Assembly (NCBI RefSeq): GCF_000418325.1
Contig: NC_021658.1
Coordinates: forward strand, 2,604,001-2,668,000
Source of the DNA: Sorangium cellulosum So0157-2
GTDB lineage: Bacteria; Myxococcota_A; Polyangia; Polyangiales; Polyangiaceae
Direction: 5' to 3'
DNA length: 64,000 nucleotides
Shown here piece after piece: positions 41,358 to 49,816 of the stretch. Position 1 is the stretch's first letter. Each line of letters begins with the position of its first letter. Below the pieces are notes generated by a model that saw only the letters and a list, made by a program, of their open reading frames with translations, did not search any database and was not told where the DNA came from. The position numbers and the translations under genes were made by a program.

Positions 41358-41503
41358 GACGATCCTCCGAGGAAGCAGGGGAGATGCCAGCAGCAGGAGA
41401 GAGCCGACGCCGCCTGGGCGCACCGGTGCGCCCTCGCGGCAGAGCGAGCGTCGTCGACGCGCGCGCCGCCTGAACCGGGCGGCGCGCCGCGGACCGGATG
41501 GAG

Positions 41504-42157
41504 TCAGCCGAGGCGCGTGAGCGCGACCTTCGAGACGATCTCCGCGACGAGCACGAGGCCGATGAGCCCTGCGATCAGCGGGGCGCCCCGCAGGCCGGAG
41601 GCGTTCTTGAAGCCCCGGGTCAGGAGCGTCAGGAACCACGCGAGGCACAGCGCGGCCAGGACGGCAAAGGCGGCCACCGCGGGCGTGAGCACCGGCCCGC
41701 CCGCCGCCGGCGGCGCAGGGGCGAGCAGGCCGAGCACGACCGCCGCGAGCGCCAGCGGCGCGCGCGAGAGCCCGGTCACGCCGAGGAAATCGACGAACCG
41801 CACGCGGCACCGCAGGAGCCGCGCGTACGCCCAGAAGAGCAGGGCGGGCAGGGGCCACACGACGACCTGCTCGACGAGCGCCGTCGTGATCGGGACGACC
41901 TCGGGCGCCATGTGCAGGTCGAGGAAGCCGTCGAAGCGGACGCCGAGGCGCGTGATGGCGACGCTCAGCCCGGCGACCGCGAGCCCCGCCACGGCCGCGA
42001 TCTCCCCGCCGAAGCGCTCGAACGGGTCCAGCGCCAGCCGCCATCCGACCTGGGGAGGCCGCGGCGACATCGTCGCCAGGAGCCGCTCGCCTTCCGCGGG
42101 CTCGATCACGTGGTCGCGCACGAGCGCGCGCACCCTCTCGTCGGGCGTGATCCTCAT
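41504..42157 (-). CDS. Polytopic membrane protein in DUF2089 operon
   Basis: 217 residues. The N-terminal soluble helical segment (MRITPDERVRALVRDHVIEPAEGERLL) resembles the short membrane-partner motif seen in proteins that accompany DUF2089 or related helix-turn-helix genes. It is followed by four to six hydrophobic helices (for example GGEIAAVAGLAVAGLSVAI and AAVVLGLLAPAPPAAGG). The ATG overlaps the DUF2089 stop (TGATG), so the two are translationally coupled. Function unknown; possibly the membrane sensor or target of that regulator. Confidence 0.7.
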   Translation of the reverse strand: MRITPDERVRALVRDHVIEPAEGERLLATMSPRPPQVGWRLALDPFERFGGEIAAVAGLAVAGLSVAITRLGVRFDGFLDLHMAPEVVPITTALVEQVVVWPLPALLFWAYARLLRCRVRFVDFLGVTGLSRAPLALAAVVLGLLAPAPPAAGGPVLTPAVAAFAVLAALCLAWFLTLLTRGFKNASGLRGAPLIAGLIGLVLVAEIVSKVALTRLG

Positions 42158-42522
42158 CAGAGTCCCACCTTTCTCAGCGCCTCCTCCGCCTCCTTCGCGG
42201 AGAGGCGCCCGTGCTCGAGCGCGTCCAGGATCTCGTGCCGGCGCCTCTGAACGCCCTGCTCCAGCGCTTCCAGCCGGCCGATGATCTCGTCGAGCCGGTT
42301 GCGCACCGTCGGGTAGCTGATCTGAAGGAGCTGCGACATCGCCTTCAGGCTCCCCGACGAGCGCACGAAGGCGGTCACGAAGGCGAGATCGTCCGGCGAC
42401 AGCTGGAGCAGCGCCGGGATCTCGAACTGGCCGTCCAGGTTGGTTCCGCACGCCTGGCAGCCGAGCCGCGTCGCGCGCAGCTCGCCGTCACAGCTCGGGC
42501 ATCGAACGACAAATCTTGCCAC
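42157..42522 (-). CDS. DUF2089-family zinc-ribbon/helix-turn-helix protein
   Basis: 121 residues. The N-terminal zinc ribbon (CPSCDGELRATRLGCQACG) is followed by a helix-turn-helix-like region (FVRSSGSLKAMSQLLQISYPTVRNRLDEII) and a C-terminal helical segment (RRRHEILDALEHGRLSAKEAEEALRK). The whole is DUF2089, a likely DNA-binding regulator. The promoter region contains two perfect palindromes 30-80 bp upstream (42554-42567 and 42576-42599), probably its own sites. It lies directly before the membrane-protein gene with a one-base overlap. Confidence 0.85.
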   Translation of the reverse strand: MARFVVRCPSCDGELRATRLGCQACGTNLDGQFEIPALLQLSPDDLAFVTAFVRSSGSLKAMSQLLQISYPTVRNRLDEIIGRLEALEQGVQRRRHEILDALEHGRLSAKEAEEALRKVGL

Positions 42523-42553
42523 GGGACGAGGCTAATATTGCCCCGTGGGTCAA

Positions 42554-42599
42554 GAACGTCAACGTTCGATTTAATAAAATTGATTCGTGAATCAATTTT
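42554..42599. promoter_or_regulatory. Two adjacent palindromes upstream of DUF2089
   Basis: GAACGT-CA-ACGTTC (42554-42567) and AAAATTGATTC-GT-GAATCAATTTT (42576-42599, perfect 11-bp arms). The second is an AT-rich island in very GC-rich DNA, 54 bp upstream of the DUF2089 start. Auto-operator is favoured; a terminator for the gene ending at 42674 is the alternative. Confidence 0.65.
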
Positions 42600-42673
42600 T
42601 GTGAGCTACGGCCGAGCTCATGGTCGGCTCGGCGCCGCTCGCCACGGGCCCGAGCGGCGCCGCTCGCGACGGC

Positions 42674-43819
42674 TCAGCGCCGCGCGCGCCGCCGCGCGAA
42701 CGCGAGCGCGACGGCGAGCCCGGCGAGGGCCAGCGGCGTGGGGGCCGCGGGCGAGCCGGCGGCGCGGCAGCTGCAGCCGCCCTCGTCGCCCTCCTCGTCG
42801 GCGCCCTCGTCCGCGCCGCCGGTCCCCGCGCCGGTGCCGGTGGTGGCGGCGCCGGAGGTCGCGGCCGAGGACGTCGATGTGGCCGAGCCGATCGTGGTCC
42901 CGCCGCCCGCGCCCCCGCTGCCGCTCGTCGCGCCGCCGGCGCCGCCCGCGCCGCCGGTGTTGTCGCCCCCGCCGGTACCTCCGCCGCCCGCGCCCCCGGC
43001 GCCGCCTTCCCCGGACGAGGGGAGCGCGGGACGCACGTCCTCGAGGGTGTCCCCCTCCACGGCGTCATCGAGGATGAGGATGGGGCTGTCCGTGAACTCG
43101 GACGGGTTGCGCAGCAGGCCGAGCTGCGTGAAGTGCGGGTTGCCGTCGGCGAGGGTCTGCGCCTGGCCGGCGGTGACGACCTGCTCGCCGTCGAACCACA
43201 CGTCCACGGAGCCCTGGCTCGGGTTCGTCGACCACTTGACGTGCAGCGCGATGCGGTGCCACACGCCGGGCGTCACCGCGCCGTTCGCCTGCCAGTGCAC
43301 CTTGTTCGCGGGCTTGCGGGTGGCGAAGCTGATGTTCTGTCCCACGACCTCGAAGGACATCACCTGATTGTAGCTCCCGTCGGACTCCCAGTATCCGATC
43401 TGCGTCGGCGGGTCCGCCGCGAGCGCCTCGGGGAGGTAGAAGCTCCAGGCGAAATACGTCTGGGCGCCCTCGGCCGTGCGCCCGGCGGCGGGCTTGTGGT
43501 TCAGCTCGACCCGCTTGATGCCGTTGCCGGGCCACACGGCGTCGTTGGTGAGCTGGATCTGCCCGGCCCGCGTCCCCTGCAGGACAGGCGACGTCACCAC
43601 CGAGATGTGCTCGCCGTTGAGCGAGGTGTTCCACTGGGACAGGTCGCCCGTCTCGAAATCTCCGGTCCAGACCGGCGCCGCCGAAGCGCCCGTCGCGACG
43701 GTCGCGACAAGCGCGGCGGCGGGCAACGCGGAGAGCAGGAATCGCGGCCGCCGCCCGAGCAGCGCTCGGCAGCGGAGAAAAAGGCTACGATGTGCGGTAA
43801 GGTGGGTTCTGGAAGTCAT
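42674..43819 (-). CDS. Polysaccharide lyase/heparinase-like protein with MYXO-CTERM anchor
   Basis: 381 residues. Signal peptide (SALPAAALVATVATGASAAPV), then a beta-jelly-roll domain (about 45-265) beginning VWTGDFETGDLSQWNTS and containing FAWSFYLPEALAADPPTQ, GVWHRIALHVKWS and PILILDDAV, as in the PL20/heparin-lyase-I-like family that binds and cleaves acidic or beta-glucan polysaccharides. A Gly/Ala/Thr linker of about 100 residues follows. It ends GCSCRAAGSP, a hydrophobic helix and a terminal Arg cluster: the MYXO-CTERM surface-sorting signal. ATG 43819 is chosen; ATG 43855 is possible. Likely attached to the outer surface for polysaccharide breakdown. Confidence 0.82.
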   Translation of the reverse strand: MTSRTHLTAHRSLFLRCRALLGRRPRFLLSALPAAALVATVATGASAAPVWTGDFETGDLSQWNTSLNGEHISVVTSPVLQGTRAGQIQLTNDAVWPGNGIKRVELNHKPAAGRTAEGAQTYFAWSFYLPEALAADPPTQIGYWESDGSYNQVMSFEVVGQNISFATRKPANKVHWQANGAVTPGVWHRIALHVKWSTNPSQGSVDVWFDGEQVVTAGQAQTLADGNPHFTQLGLLRNPSEFTDSPILILDDAVEGDTLEDVRPALPSSGEGGAGGAGGGGTGGGDNTGGAGGAGGATSGSGGAGGGTTIGSATSTSSAATSGAATTGTGAGTGGADEGADEEGDEGGCSCRAAGSPAAPTPLALAGLAVALAFARRRARR

Positions 43820-43939
43820 GGGCTGGATTCCATGCTGTTTCCAGCCCGCCGTCAACCGCGAAGCAGGCCTCGAACACGGCCCGTGCGCTCCTCGCTTCAG
43901 CCCTCATGTCACGAGGGCCCGCCTCGCGCGCGCTGCGCC

Positions 43940-44821
43940 TCAGGCAGAGATTTCGATCCACAGCGCCTGCGTCTCGCGCGCCGGCAGGTGGATCAGGCGC
44001 TCTCCGGTGTTGAGGGCGTTGCCGGGGCAGGTCCAGGGCTCGAGACACACGAAGTCCTTGCCTTGCAAGGTCCACACGACCCAGTGGGTGAACTCGGGCG
44101 AGCCGCGGACGGCGATGCGCGCGGCCCGGGGGCCCTCGATCGAGAGCGCGCTCTCGGTGGAGCCGTGGTCGAGCAGGTGGAGGTCGACCTCGGGCCGGGT
44201 CAGGTCGAAGCCGGAGAAGGGCACCTCCTGCTTCGTGGTGTTGTCGAACGCGCGCGTCGCCCGCGTCTCGATCGAGGCCCGGGGCTTGTCGGCCTGGGCG
44301 ACGGCGAAGTAGGGGTGGAACCCGACCCCGAACGGCATCGGCGGCGCGCCCTCGCCGGTCTCGTTGGTCACGCGGACGTCGATCCGGAGCGACCTGCCGC
44401 GCAGCGTGTAGGTGAGCTCGGCGCGGAAGTCCCAGGGGTACTGCGCGCGCGTCGCCTCGCTCGAGCGCAGGGCGAGCCGCGCGTAGGCGCCGCCGGGCGC
44501 GGCGGTGCCGCGATCGTCGAGCGACCAGGGCAGGGCGCGGGCGAAGCCGTGCTGCCGCATCTGGCCCTGCGCGCCCGAGGACGACCAGGCGTCGCCGGCG
44601 AGCTTGCCCGGGGAAGGGAAGAGCACGGGGTTGCCGCCGCGCACGTTGGCGCTGCGATCCTCGAAGGTGGCGCGATCGAGGTAGAGCAGCTCGCGCCCGC
44701 CGAGGGTCAGCTCGGTCAGGATCCCGCCGCGGGCCGGGGCGAGCACGGCGCGGCTCGAGGCGTCGCCGTCGACGAGCTCCACCGCGGGGATCGCGCCTTC
44801 GATCTGCTTCACGCTGAACAT
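43940..44821 (-). CDS. Aldose 1-epimerase (galactose mutarotase-like)
   Basis: 293 residues, beta-supersandwich. Motifs: SRAVLAPARGGILTELTLGGREL, GGNPVLFPSPGKL (substrate Arg/Asn zone), RQHGFARALPWSL with the acid His, VGFHPYFAV with the second His, and a late Glu in the VVWTLQGKDFVCLEPWTCPG region. The family interconverts alpha and beta aldoses or hexose 6-phosphates. ATG 44821 follows GGAGG. Third gene of a short operon after the LEA-type and zinc-ribbon genes, 19 bp from the latter. Sugar specificity is open. Confidence 0.9.
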   Translation of the reverse strand: MFSVKQIEGAIPAVELVDGDASSRAVLAPARGGILTELTLGGRELLYLDRATFEDRSANVRGGNPVLFPSPGKLAGDAWSSSGAQGQMRQHGFARALPWSLDDRGTAAPGGAYARLALRSSEATRAQYPWDFRAELTYTLRGRSLRIDVRVTNETGEGAPPMPFGVGFHPYFAVAQADKPRASIETRATRAFDNTTKQEVPFSGFDLTRPEVDLHLLDHGSTESALSIEGPRAARIAVRGSPEFTHWVVWTLQGKDFVCLEPWTCPGNALNTGERLIHLPARETQALWIEISA

Positions 44822-44840
44822 GACGCCTCCGTTCTCTCCA

Positions 44841-45128
44841 TCACCTGCGCAGCCACTCGAGCAACCCGACGAGCAGCGCGAGCGCCGCGATCGGCAGCGC
44901 GATCCACCCGAGGACCATCGCCCAGCCCCGGCGGAGCGAGCGGCCGCCGCGATCCTCGCACGCGAGGCAGATCGCCCAGACCCGCGCGCCGCCCTCGGTG
45001 AGCACGCAGCAGTCGCCGCACACGGGCGCACGGCAGCGCGCGCACGGCCCCGCCGCCTCGGCGCCGCAGCGCCCGCAGCGCGCGACGGGCCCGCCGCCGC
45101 CGTCGTGGAAGATCAGGCCGCCGGACAT
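44841..45128 (-). CDS. Small zinc-ribbon/B-box-like membrane protein
   Basis: 95 residues. The N-terminal cysteine cluster CGRCGAEAAGPCARCRAPVCGDC, then CLACEDRGG, fits a double zinc knuckle, followed by one C-terminal membrane helix (VLGWIALPIAALALLVGLLEW). Between an epimerase (19 bp) and a LEA-type lipoprotein gene (13 bp) in one operon. Function unknown; myxobacterial genomes have many of these. Confidence 0.75.
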   Translation of the reverse strand: MSGGLIFHDGGGGPVARCGRCGAEAAGPCARCRAPVCGDCCVLTEGGARVWAICLACEDRGGRSLRRGWAMVLGWIALPIAALALLVGLLEWLRR

Positions 45129-45141
45129 GGGGCGCCGCTGC

Positions 45142-45633
45142 TCAGCGCAGGCCGGGGAGCGGCAGGACCGGCAGCGAGTTCCCGATCACCGTGACGAGCT
45201 GCTCCTGCGTGAGCGTCCCCGCCAGGCGAAACGGCACGTCCACGTTGAGCGTCTCGCCGCCGATCGCGACGGTGCCGTTCACCTGGTACGGGACACCCCG
45301 ACCCTGCGCCGCGAGCGCGGCGATGCTGGTGAGATCCTGCCACTTCACCGAGAGCGGCGCGTCGATCCGCGTCCACTGCTTCGACCGCAGCTTGAGCGGC
45401 GTGGGCACGGTGACCGTGCCGACGTCGATCTTGCCGTCGAGCAGCACGGTCGCCTTCAGCGAGCGCGTCGAGAGATCGACGCTGTTCGGGTTGTACGCCT
45501 GGATCTGGACCCGCAGATCGATGCCCTGGGCGGTGACGGCGGTCACCGCGGCGACCTCGGGCTTGAGCGTCGGCGGCTCGGGGCGCGAGCACGCGACCAG
45601 GGAGAGGGCGGCAGCGAGGAGCGGCGATCGCAC
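45142..45633 (-). CDS. LEA type 2/WHy-domain lipoprotein
   Basis: 163 residues. Lipoprotein signal (MRSPLLAAALSLVACS) from GTG 45633, then a LEA_2/WHy-type beta-sandwich (about 30-150): VQIQAYNPNSVDL is the family hallmark, with LDGKIDVGTVTV and APLSVKWQDL. LEA-2 domains are found in desiccation- and stress-related proteins and in bacterial envelope proteins. First gene of the LEA, zinc-ribbon, epimerase operon. The hydrolase at 45742 is divergent. Confidence 0.85.
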   Translation of the reverse strand: MRSPLLAAALSLVACSRPEPPTLKPEVAAVTAVTAQGIDLRVQIQAYNPNSVDLSTRSLKATVLLDGKIDVGTVTVPTPLKLRSKQWTRIDAPLSVKWQDLTSIAALAAQGRGVPYQVNGTVAIGGETLNVDVPFRLAGTLTQEQLVTVIGNSLPVLPLPGLR

Positions 45634-45741
45634 GGCGGAGATGTGGCGCGGATCCCGTTGGCGCTCAACGGAAATCGGGCCCGCGCGCGGGCCCGCGCTT
45701 CCGTCCGCGCGGGGACCCTCGCGATCTGCTATGCCCGGCGG

Positions 45742-46701
45742 ATGGGCATCCTCCCGCTCGCCGAGCGCCTCGCCAAGAAGGCGCTGAACCGCTCCGGGGT
45801 GCAGAGCCGCTGGGTCGACACGTCGGTCTGCCGCCTGCACCTCTACGATGCTCCCGGCACCGGCGCGCTCCCGACCGTGGTCCTGCTCCACGGCATCGGC
45901 TCGTCGGCGCTCCCGTACGCGCCCGCGCTCCAGCGGCTGCGACGGCACGCCCGCCGCGTCATCGCCGCGGAGGCGCCGGGGCACGGGTGGAGCGCGGCGC
46001 CGGCGTCGGCGTTCACGCCGGAGTGCCTCACCACCGCCATGAACGAGCTGCTCGACCGCGAGCTCGACGCGCCGGCCATCGTCGTCGGCAACTCCCTCGG
46101 CGGCGCGGTCGCGGTGAGCTACGCGCTGAGCTCGCCGGAGCGCGTGCGCGCGCTGGTGCTCGCGTCGCCGGCCGGCGCCTGCATGGAGCAGGCCGAGCTC
46201 GCGGCGCTGCTCGGCGCCTTCAAGCTGCGGTCGCGGGCCGATGCGCACGCGTTCTTCGCGCGGCTCTACCACCGCGTCCCGTGGTTCGCCCCGCTGGTCG
46301 CCGGCGACATCGTGCGGATGTTCGCGCGCGAGACCATCGTCTCCTTCACGAGCTCGGCCCGGTGCGAGCACGCGTTCACGCCCGAGCAGCTGCGGTCCCT
46401 GTCGATGCCGATCCTGCTGATCTGGGGCCGCTCGGACCGCCTCATGCCGGGCGGCAACCTCGAATACTACCGCCGGCACCTCCCGCCGCACGCGGAGATC
46501 GAGGAGCCCGAAGGCGTCGGCCACTGCCCGCACGTCGACGATCCGCGCCGGTTCGCCGAGCGGATCGCCGCGTTCGCGCGGGAGGTGATCGCGAGGGGCG
46601 CGGGCGCGCCGGCGGCCGCGTCACCGCCGCCGACCGCGTCGGGCGCCCCCGGGGAGCGCGCCGCGACGCTCGAGCAGGGCACGGGTCAGGCCGCGTCGTA
46701 G
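45742..46701 (+). CDS. Alpha/beta hydrolase
   Basis: 319 residues, cytoplasmic. Motifs: LLHGIGSSALPY (oxyanion), AEAPGHGWS, nucleophile elbow GNSLGG, IWGRSDRLMP (acid) and the last GVGHCPHVDDP (His). Similar to carboxylesterase or meta-cleavage-product hydrolase types. The last about 35 residues are a Pro/Ala-rich disordered tail. ATG 45742; no strong ribosome-binding site. Convergent with the MutS-like gene, 31 bp apart. Confidence 0.85.
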   Translation: MGILPLAERLAKKALNRSGVQSRWVDTSVCRLHLYDAPGTGALPTVVLLHGIGSSALPYAPALQRLRRHARRVIAAEAPGHGWSAAPASAFTPECLTTAMNELLDRELDAPAIVVGNSLGGAVAVSYALSSPERVRALVLASPAGACMEQAELAALLGAFKLRSRADAHAFFARLYHRVPWFAPLVAGDIVRMFARETIVSFTSSARCEHAFTPEQLRSLSMPILLIWGRSDRLMPGGNLEYYRRHLPPHAEIEEPEGVGHCPHVDDPRRFAERIAAFAREVIARGAGAPAAASPPPTASGAPGERAATLEQGTGQAAS

Positions 46702-46732
46702 CGGGACGAGCCGCCCGGACGACGCGCCGCGC

Positions 46733-48709
46733 TCATTCCGGCGCCGCCGCTCGCTCCGACGCGGGCGGCGGCGGTGACGCGGCCGCCGCCGCCGGCCCGC
46801 GCTCGCCCTCCGAGAAGTCGAGGTCGATCCCCACGATCTTCATGAGCCGCAGCGCGTTCGCGCTCGTCACGACGCCGGGCTTCAGCGTGTAGTCGAAGGT
46901 CATCCGGTCATCGACCACGAGCTCCTCGAAGTGCATGTTGCGCACGCGGCCCGAGGTCTCCTGCTCCAGCACGGAGAGCCCCATGTCGTGGGACGACACC
47001 GCGCCGATGGCCCCCCGCTCGACCAGGTGCCTCACCACCGCCCTGGCCCCGATCTGGCGCTCCCGCGCGTTCGTGCCGTGGAGGATCTCGTCGAGCAGGA
47101 ACAGCACCGGCTCGCCGCGGCCCACGCCGTCGACGACGCGCTTCAGGCGGGTCAGCTCGGCGTAGAAGTGCGAGACGCCCTGCTCGAGCGAGTCCTTGAT
47201 CCGCATGCTCGTCCGGACGCGGACCGGCGACAGCGACAGCGACGACGCGCACACCGGCGCGCCCGCGAGGGCGAGCGCGGCGTTCACCCCGATCGCGCGC
47301 AGCAGCGTGCTCTTGCCCGACATGTTCGAGCCCGTCACGAGCAGCGCGGCGCCCGCGCCCTCCAGCGAGACGTCGTTCGTCACCCGGCGGCCGCGCGGCA
47401 AGAGCGGGTGGCCGAGCCCCGTCGCCGCGAAGCGCGGCTCCCCCACGCTCACCTCGGGGTACGCGTAGTCGGGGTTCTCGTGCGCGAACGTCGCGAGGCT
47501 CGCGAGCGCCTCGACGTGCCCGAGCGTCCGCATCCACGCCTTCACGTGCCGGCCCGCGCGCAGCTTCCACCGCTCCAGGGCGAGCGCGCACCACACGTCC
47601 CAGAGCAGGAAGAGGTCGGCGAGGAGGTGGATGAGCCCGCTGTGGCGCAGATCCGAGTAGCCCACCCGGGTCTCGAGCGCCGTCATCTCGCGCGAGGCGA
47701 GCGCGCCCGAGGGACCGGCGAGCTCGGCCTTGAGCTCGTTCAGGAGCGCCGACGAGAACGCCTGCTGCTCGATGCGCGCGAGGAGCGGCCGGTACCGCGC
47801 GAACGGCGCCTCGCGCGACGAGGCGGCGGCGAGGATCGGCTCGATGGCGGGCCGCAGGAGGAGCAGCACGAGGAGCTGGGCCCCGAACGGCAGGAGCCAC
47901 GCGTGGCGGAGCAACCCGAGCTGCTCCCCCGGGACGACCTGCGGCGCGGCGAGCAGCGCGAGCGTCAGCGGCACGAGCACCTTCGCCGCGGTCAGCAGCG
48001 CGCTCGCCGGCAGGCCGCCGGCGCGCGCGTCGGCGCCGAGCAGCGACGGGGGCGCCTCCGCCCACGCGATGAGCGGCCCGGCCTCGCGGCCGCGCGCCCC
48101 CGCCTGCATGCCCACCACGGCGAGATCCTCCCGGAACGCGCCGAGGCCGGCGAGCTCGCGCACCGCCTCCTGCCGCGCCGCCACGGCGGGCGCCGGGGAG
48201 GGCTCGGTGAGCCAGGCCGCGAGCGTGGCCTCGCCCTCGCCCGTCTGGGCCACGTCGAGCAGCTGGAACAGCGACGCCTGCCCGAACACGTCGAGATCGC
48301 CCGCGTAGTCGTGGTCGGGCGCGGCGAAGCGCTCGCCCCGCTCGGGGAAGTCGGCGAAATCGCCGGCGACGCGCCGCTTGCCGCGCACGTAGAGGCCGAT
48401 GCGCTGGTCGAGCTCCGTCATCCGGGTGACGAGGCGCGCGTGCGCCACGAGCAGCCCGAGGAACACCGCGGTCACCGCGCCGGCGGCGTACGCGACCCAC
48501 CGCGGCACGTCGCCGAAGACGGCGTACCCCCCGGCCACGGCCGCGGCCACGAACGAGACCCCGCGCAGGAGCGAGAACGTCCTCGACCGGCGCTCGAGCG
48601 CGCCGGCCTCGGCGCGCAGGACGCCCAGGCGATCGTCGTAGGCGGACAGGACGCGCTGCGCGACGGCGTCGGGGGGCGGCTGCGCGGCGGCGTTGGGGGG
48701 CGGCTCCAC
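46733..48709 (-). CDS. Membrane-anchored MutS-like ATPase
   Basis: 658 residues. N-terminal helical region with two or more membrane segments (TFSLLRGVSFVAAAVAGGYA; WVAYAAGAVTAVFLGLLVAHA) followed by a MutS-like core: a lever/clamp-like helical domain with further hydrophobic helices near 240-290, and a C-terminal MutS ATPase with Walker A TGSNMSGKST, Walker B LFLLDEILHGTN and the SSHDMGL signature. It lacks the N-terminal mismatch-binding MutS domain. A role in recombination or envelope-bound DNA processing is only guessed. GTG 48709 is used as the start. The transaldolase gene 117 bp away is divergent. Confidence 0.8.
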   Translation of the reverse strand: MEPPPNAAAQPPPDAVAQRVLSAYDDRLGVLRAEAGALERRSRTFSLLRGVSFVAAAVAGGYAVFGDVPRWVAYAAGAVTAVFLGLLVAHARLVTRMTELDQRIGLYVRGKRRVAGDFADFPERGERFAAPDHDYAGDLDVFGQASLFQLLDVAQTGEGEATLAAWLTEPSPAPAVAARQEAVRELAGLGAFREDLAVVGMQAGARGREAGPLIAWAEAPPSLLGADARAGGLPASALLTAAKVLVPLTLALLAAPQVVPGEQLGLLRHAWLLPFGAQLLVLLLLRPAIEPILAAASSREAPFARYRPLLARIEQQAFSSALLNELKAELAGPSGALASREMTALETRVGYSDLRHSGLIHLLADLFLLWDVWCALALERWKLRAGRHVKAWMRTLGHVEALASLATFAHENPDYAYPEVSVGEPRFAATGLGHPLLPRGRRVTNDVSLEGAGAALLVTGSNMSGKSTLLRAIGVNAALALAGAPVCASSLSLSPVRVRTSMRIKDSLEQGVSHFYAELTRLKRVVDGVGRGEPVLFLLDEILHGTNARERQIGARAVVRHLVERGAIGAVSSHDMGLSVLEQETSGRVRNMHFEELVVDDRMTFDYTLKPGVVTSANALRLMKIVGIDLDFSEGERGPAAAAASPPPPASERAAAPE

Positions 48710-48826
48710 GGGGCGCTGTCCATAGGCCAGCGCGGGCCGTGCATCCAGCGGCAGCGGAGGCCCTTCTCACGAAGGCCACGAAAGCTTTGAAGCGTCCTGC
48801 CTGGCTGCTCGTACTACAATGGCGCC

Positions 48827-49816
48827 ATGGACCAGAACCTGCTGGAGCGCCTCAAGGCGTACACCGTCGTGGTCGCCGACACCGGCGACATCAACTCGAT
48901 CGAGAAATTCCGCCCGCAAGACGCGACGACGAACCCGTCGCTCATCACCGCGGCCGCCCAGATGCCCGAGTACACCGACATCGTGAGCGGCGCGCTCGCG
49001 TGGGCCCAGAAGGAGGCCGGCCAGAGCAAGGAGCCGGGCGACGCCGTGAGCCTCGCGTTCGACCGGCTCGCCGTCGATTTCGGCTTGCGCATCCTGAAGA
49101 TCATCCCCGGCCGCGTCTCGACCGAGGTCGACGCCCGCCTCTCCTACGACACCCAGGCGACCATCGAGAAGGGCCGGCGCATCATCCGCCTCTACGAGGA
49201 GGCCGGCGTCTCGCGCGAGCGCGTGCTCATCAAGATCGCCTCGACGTGGGAGGGCATCCGCGCGGCGGAGGTCCTCGAGAAGGAGGGCATCCACTGCAAC
49301 CTCACGCTGCTCTTCGGGCTGCACCAGGCGATCGCGTGCGCCGAGGCGGGCGTGACGCTCATCTCGCCGTTCGTCGGCCGCATCCTCGACTGGTACCTGA
49401 AGGACACGGGCCGCGCGAGCTACGCGCCCGCCGAGGACCCGGGCGTCGTCTCGGTCACGAAGATCTACAACTACTACAAGAAGCACGGCTACAAGACCGA
49501 GGTGATGGGCGCGAGCTTCCGCAACATCGACGAGATCAAGGAGCTCGCCGGCAGCGATCTCCTGACGATCTCGCCGAAGCTGCTCGCCGAGCTCGCCGCC
49601 GCGCGCGGCGAGCTGCCGAGGAAGCTCGACCCGGACGCGGCGCGCGCCATGCACATCGAGAAGATCACGATGGATGAGGCGACGTTCCGCGCGATGCACG
49701 GCGCCGACCGGATGGCGAGCGACAAGCTCAGCGAGGGGATCGACGGCTTCGCGAAGGCGCTCGCCCAGCTCGAGGTCCTGCTCCGCGAGCGTCTGCAGAA
49801 GGTGGCGGCCTCCTAG
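48827..49816 (+). CDS. tal: Transaldolase
   Basis: 329 residues, classical long transaldolase (TalA/TalB-like). Pentose-phosphate pathway: sedoheptulose 7-phosphate plus glyceraldehyde 3-phosphate to erythrose 4-phosphate plus fructose 6-phosphate. The Schiff-base Lys lies in [10 protein letters not shown], with the family motifs [33 protein letters not shown] and [10 protein letters not shown]. The start is ATG 48827 with no ribosome-binding site; TACAAT at 48815-48820 would place transcription at the ATG itself (possible leaderless mRNA). Monocistronic. Confidence 0.96.
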   Translation: MDQNLLERLKAYTVVVADTGDINSIEKFRPQDATTNPSLITAAAQMPEYTDIVSGALAWAQKEAGQSKEPGDAVSLAFDRLAVDFGLRILKIIPGRVSTEVDARLSYDTQATIEKGRRIIRLYEEAGVSRERVLIKIASTWEGIRAAEVLEKEGIHCNLTLLFGLHQAIACAEAGVTLISPFVGRILDWYLKDTGRASYAPAEDPGVVSVTKIYNYYKKHGYKTEVMGASFRNIDEIKELAGSDLLTISPKLLAELAAARGELPRKLDPDAARAMHIEKITMDEATFRAMHGADRMASDKLSEGIDGFAKALAQLEVLLRERLQKVAAS

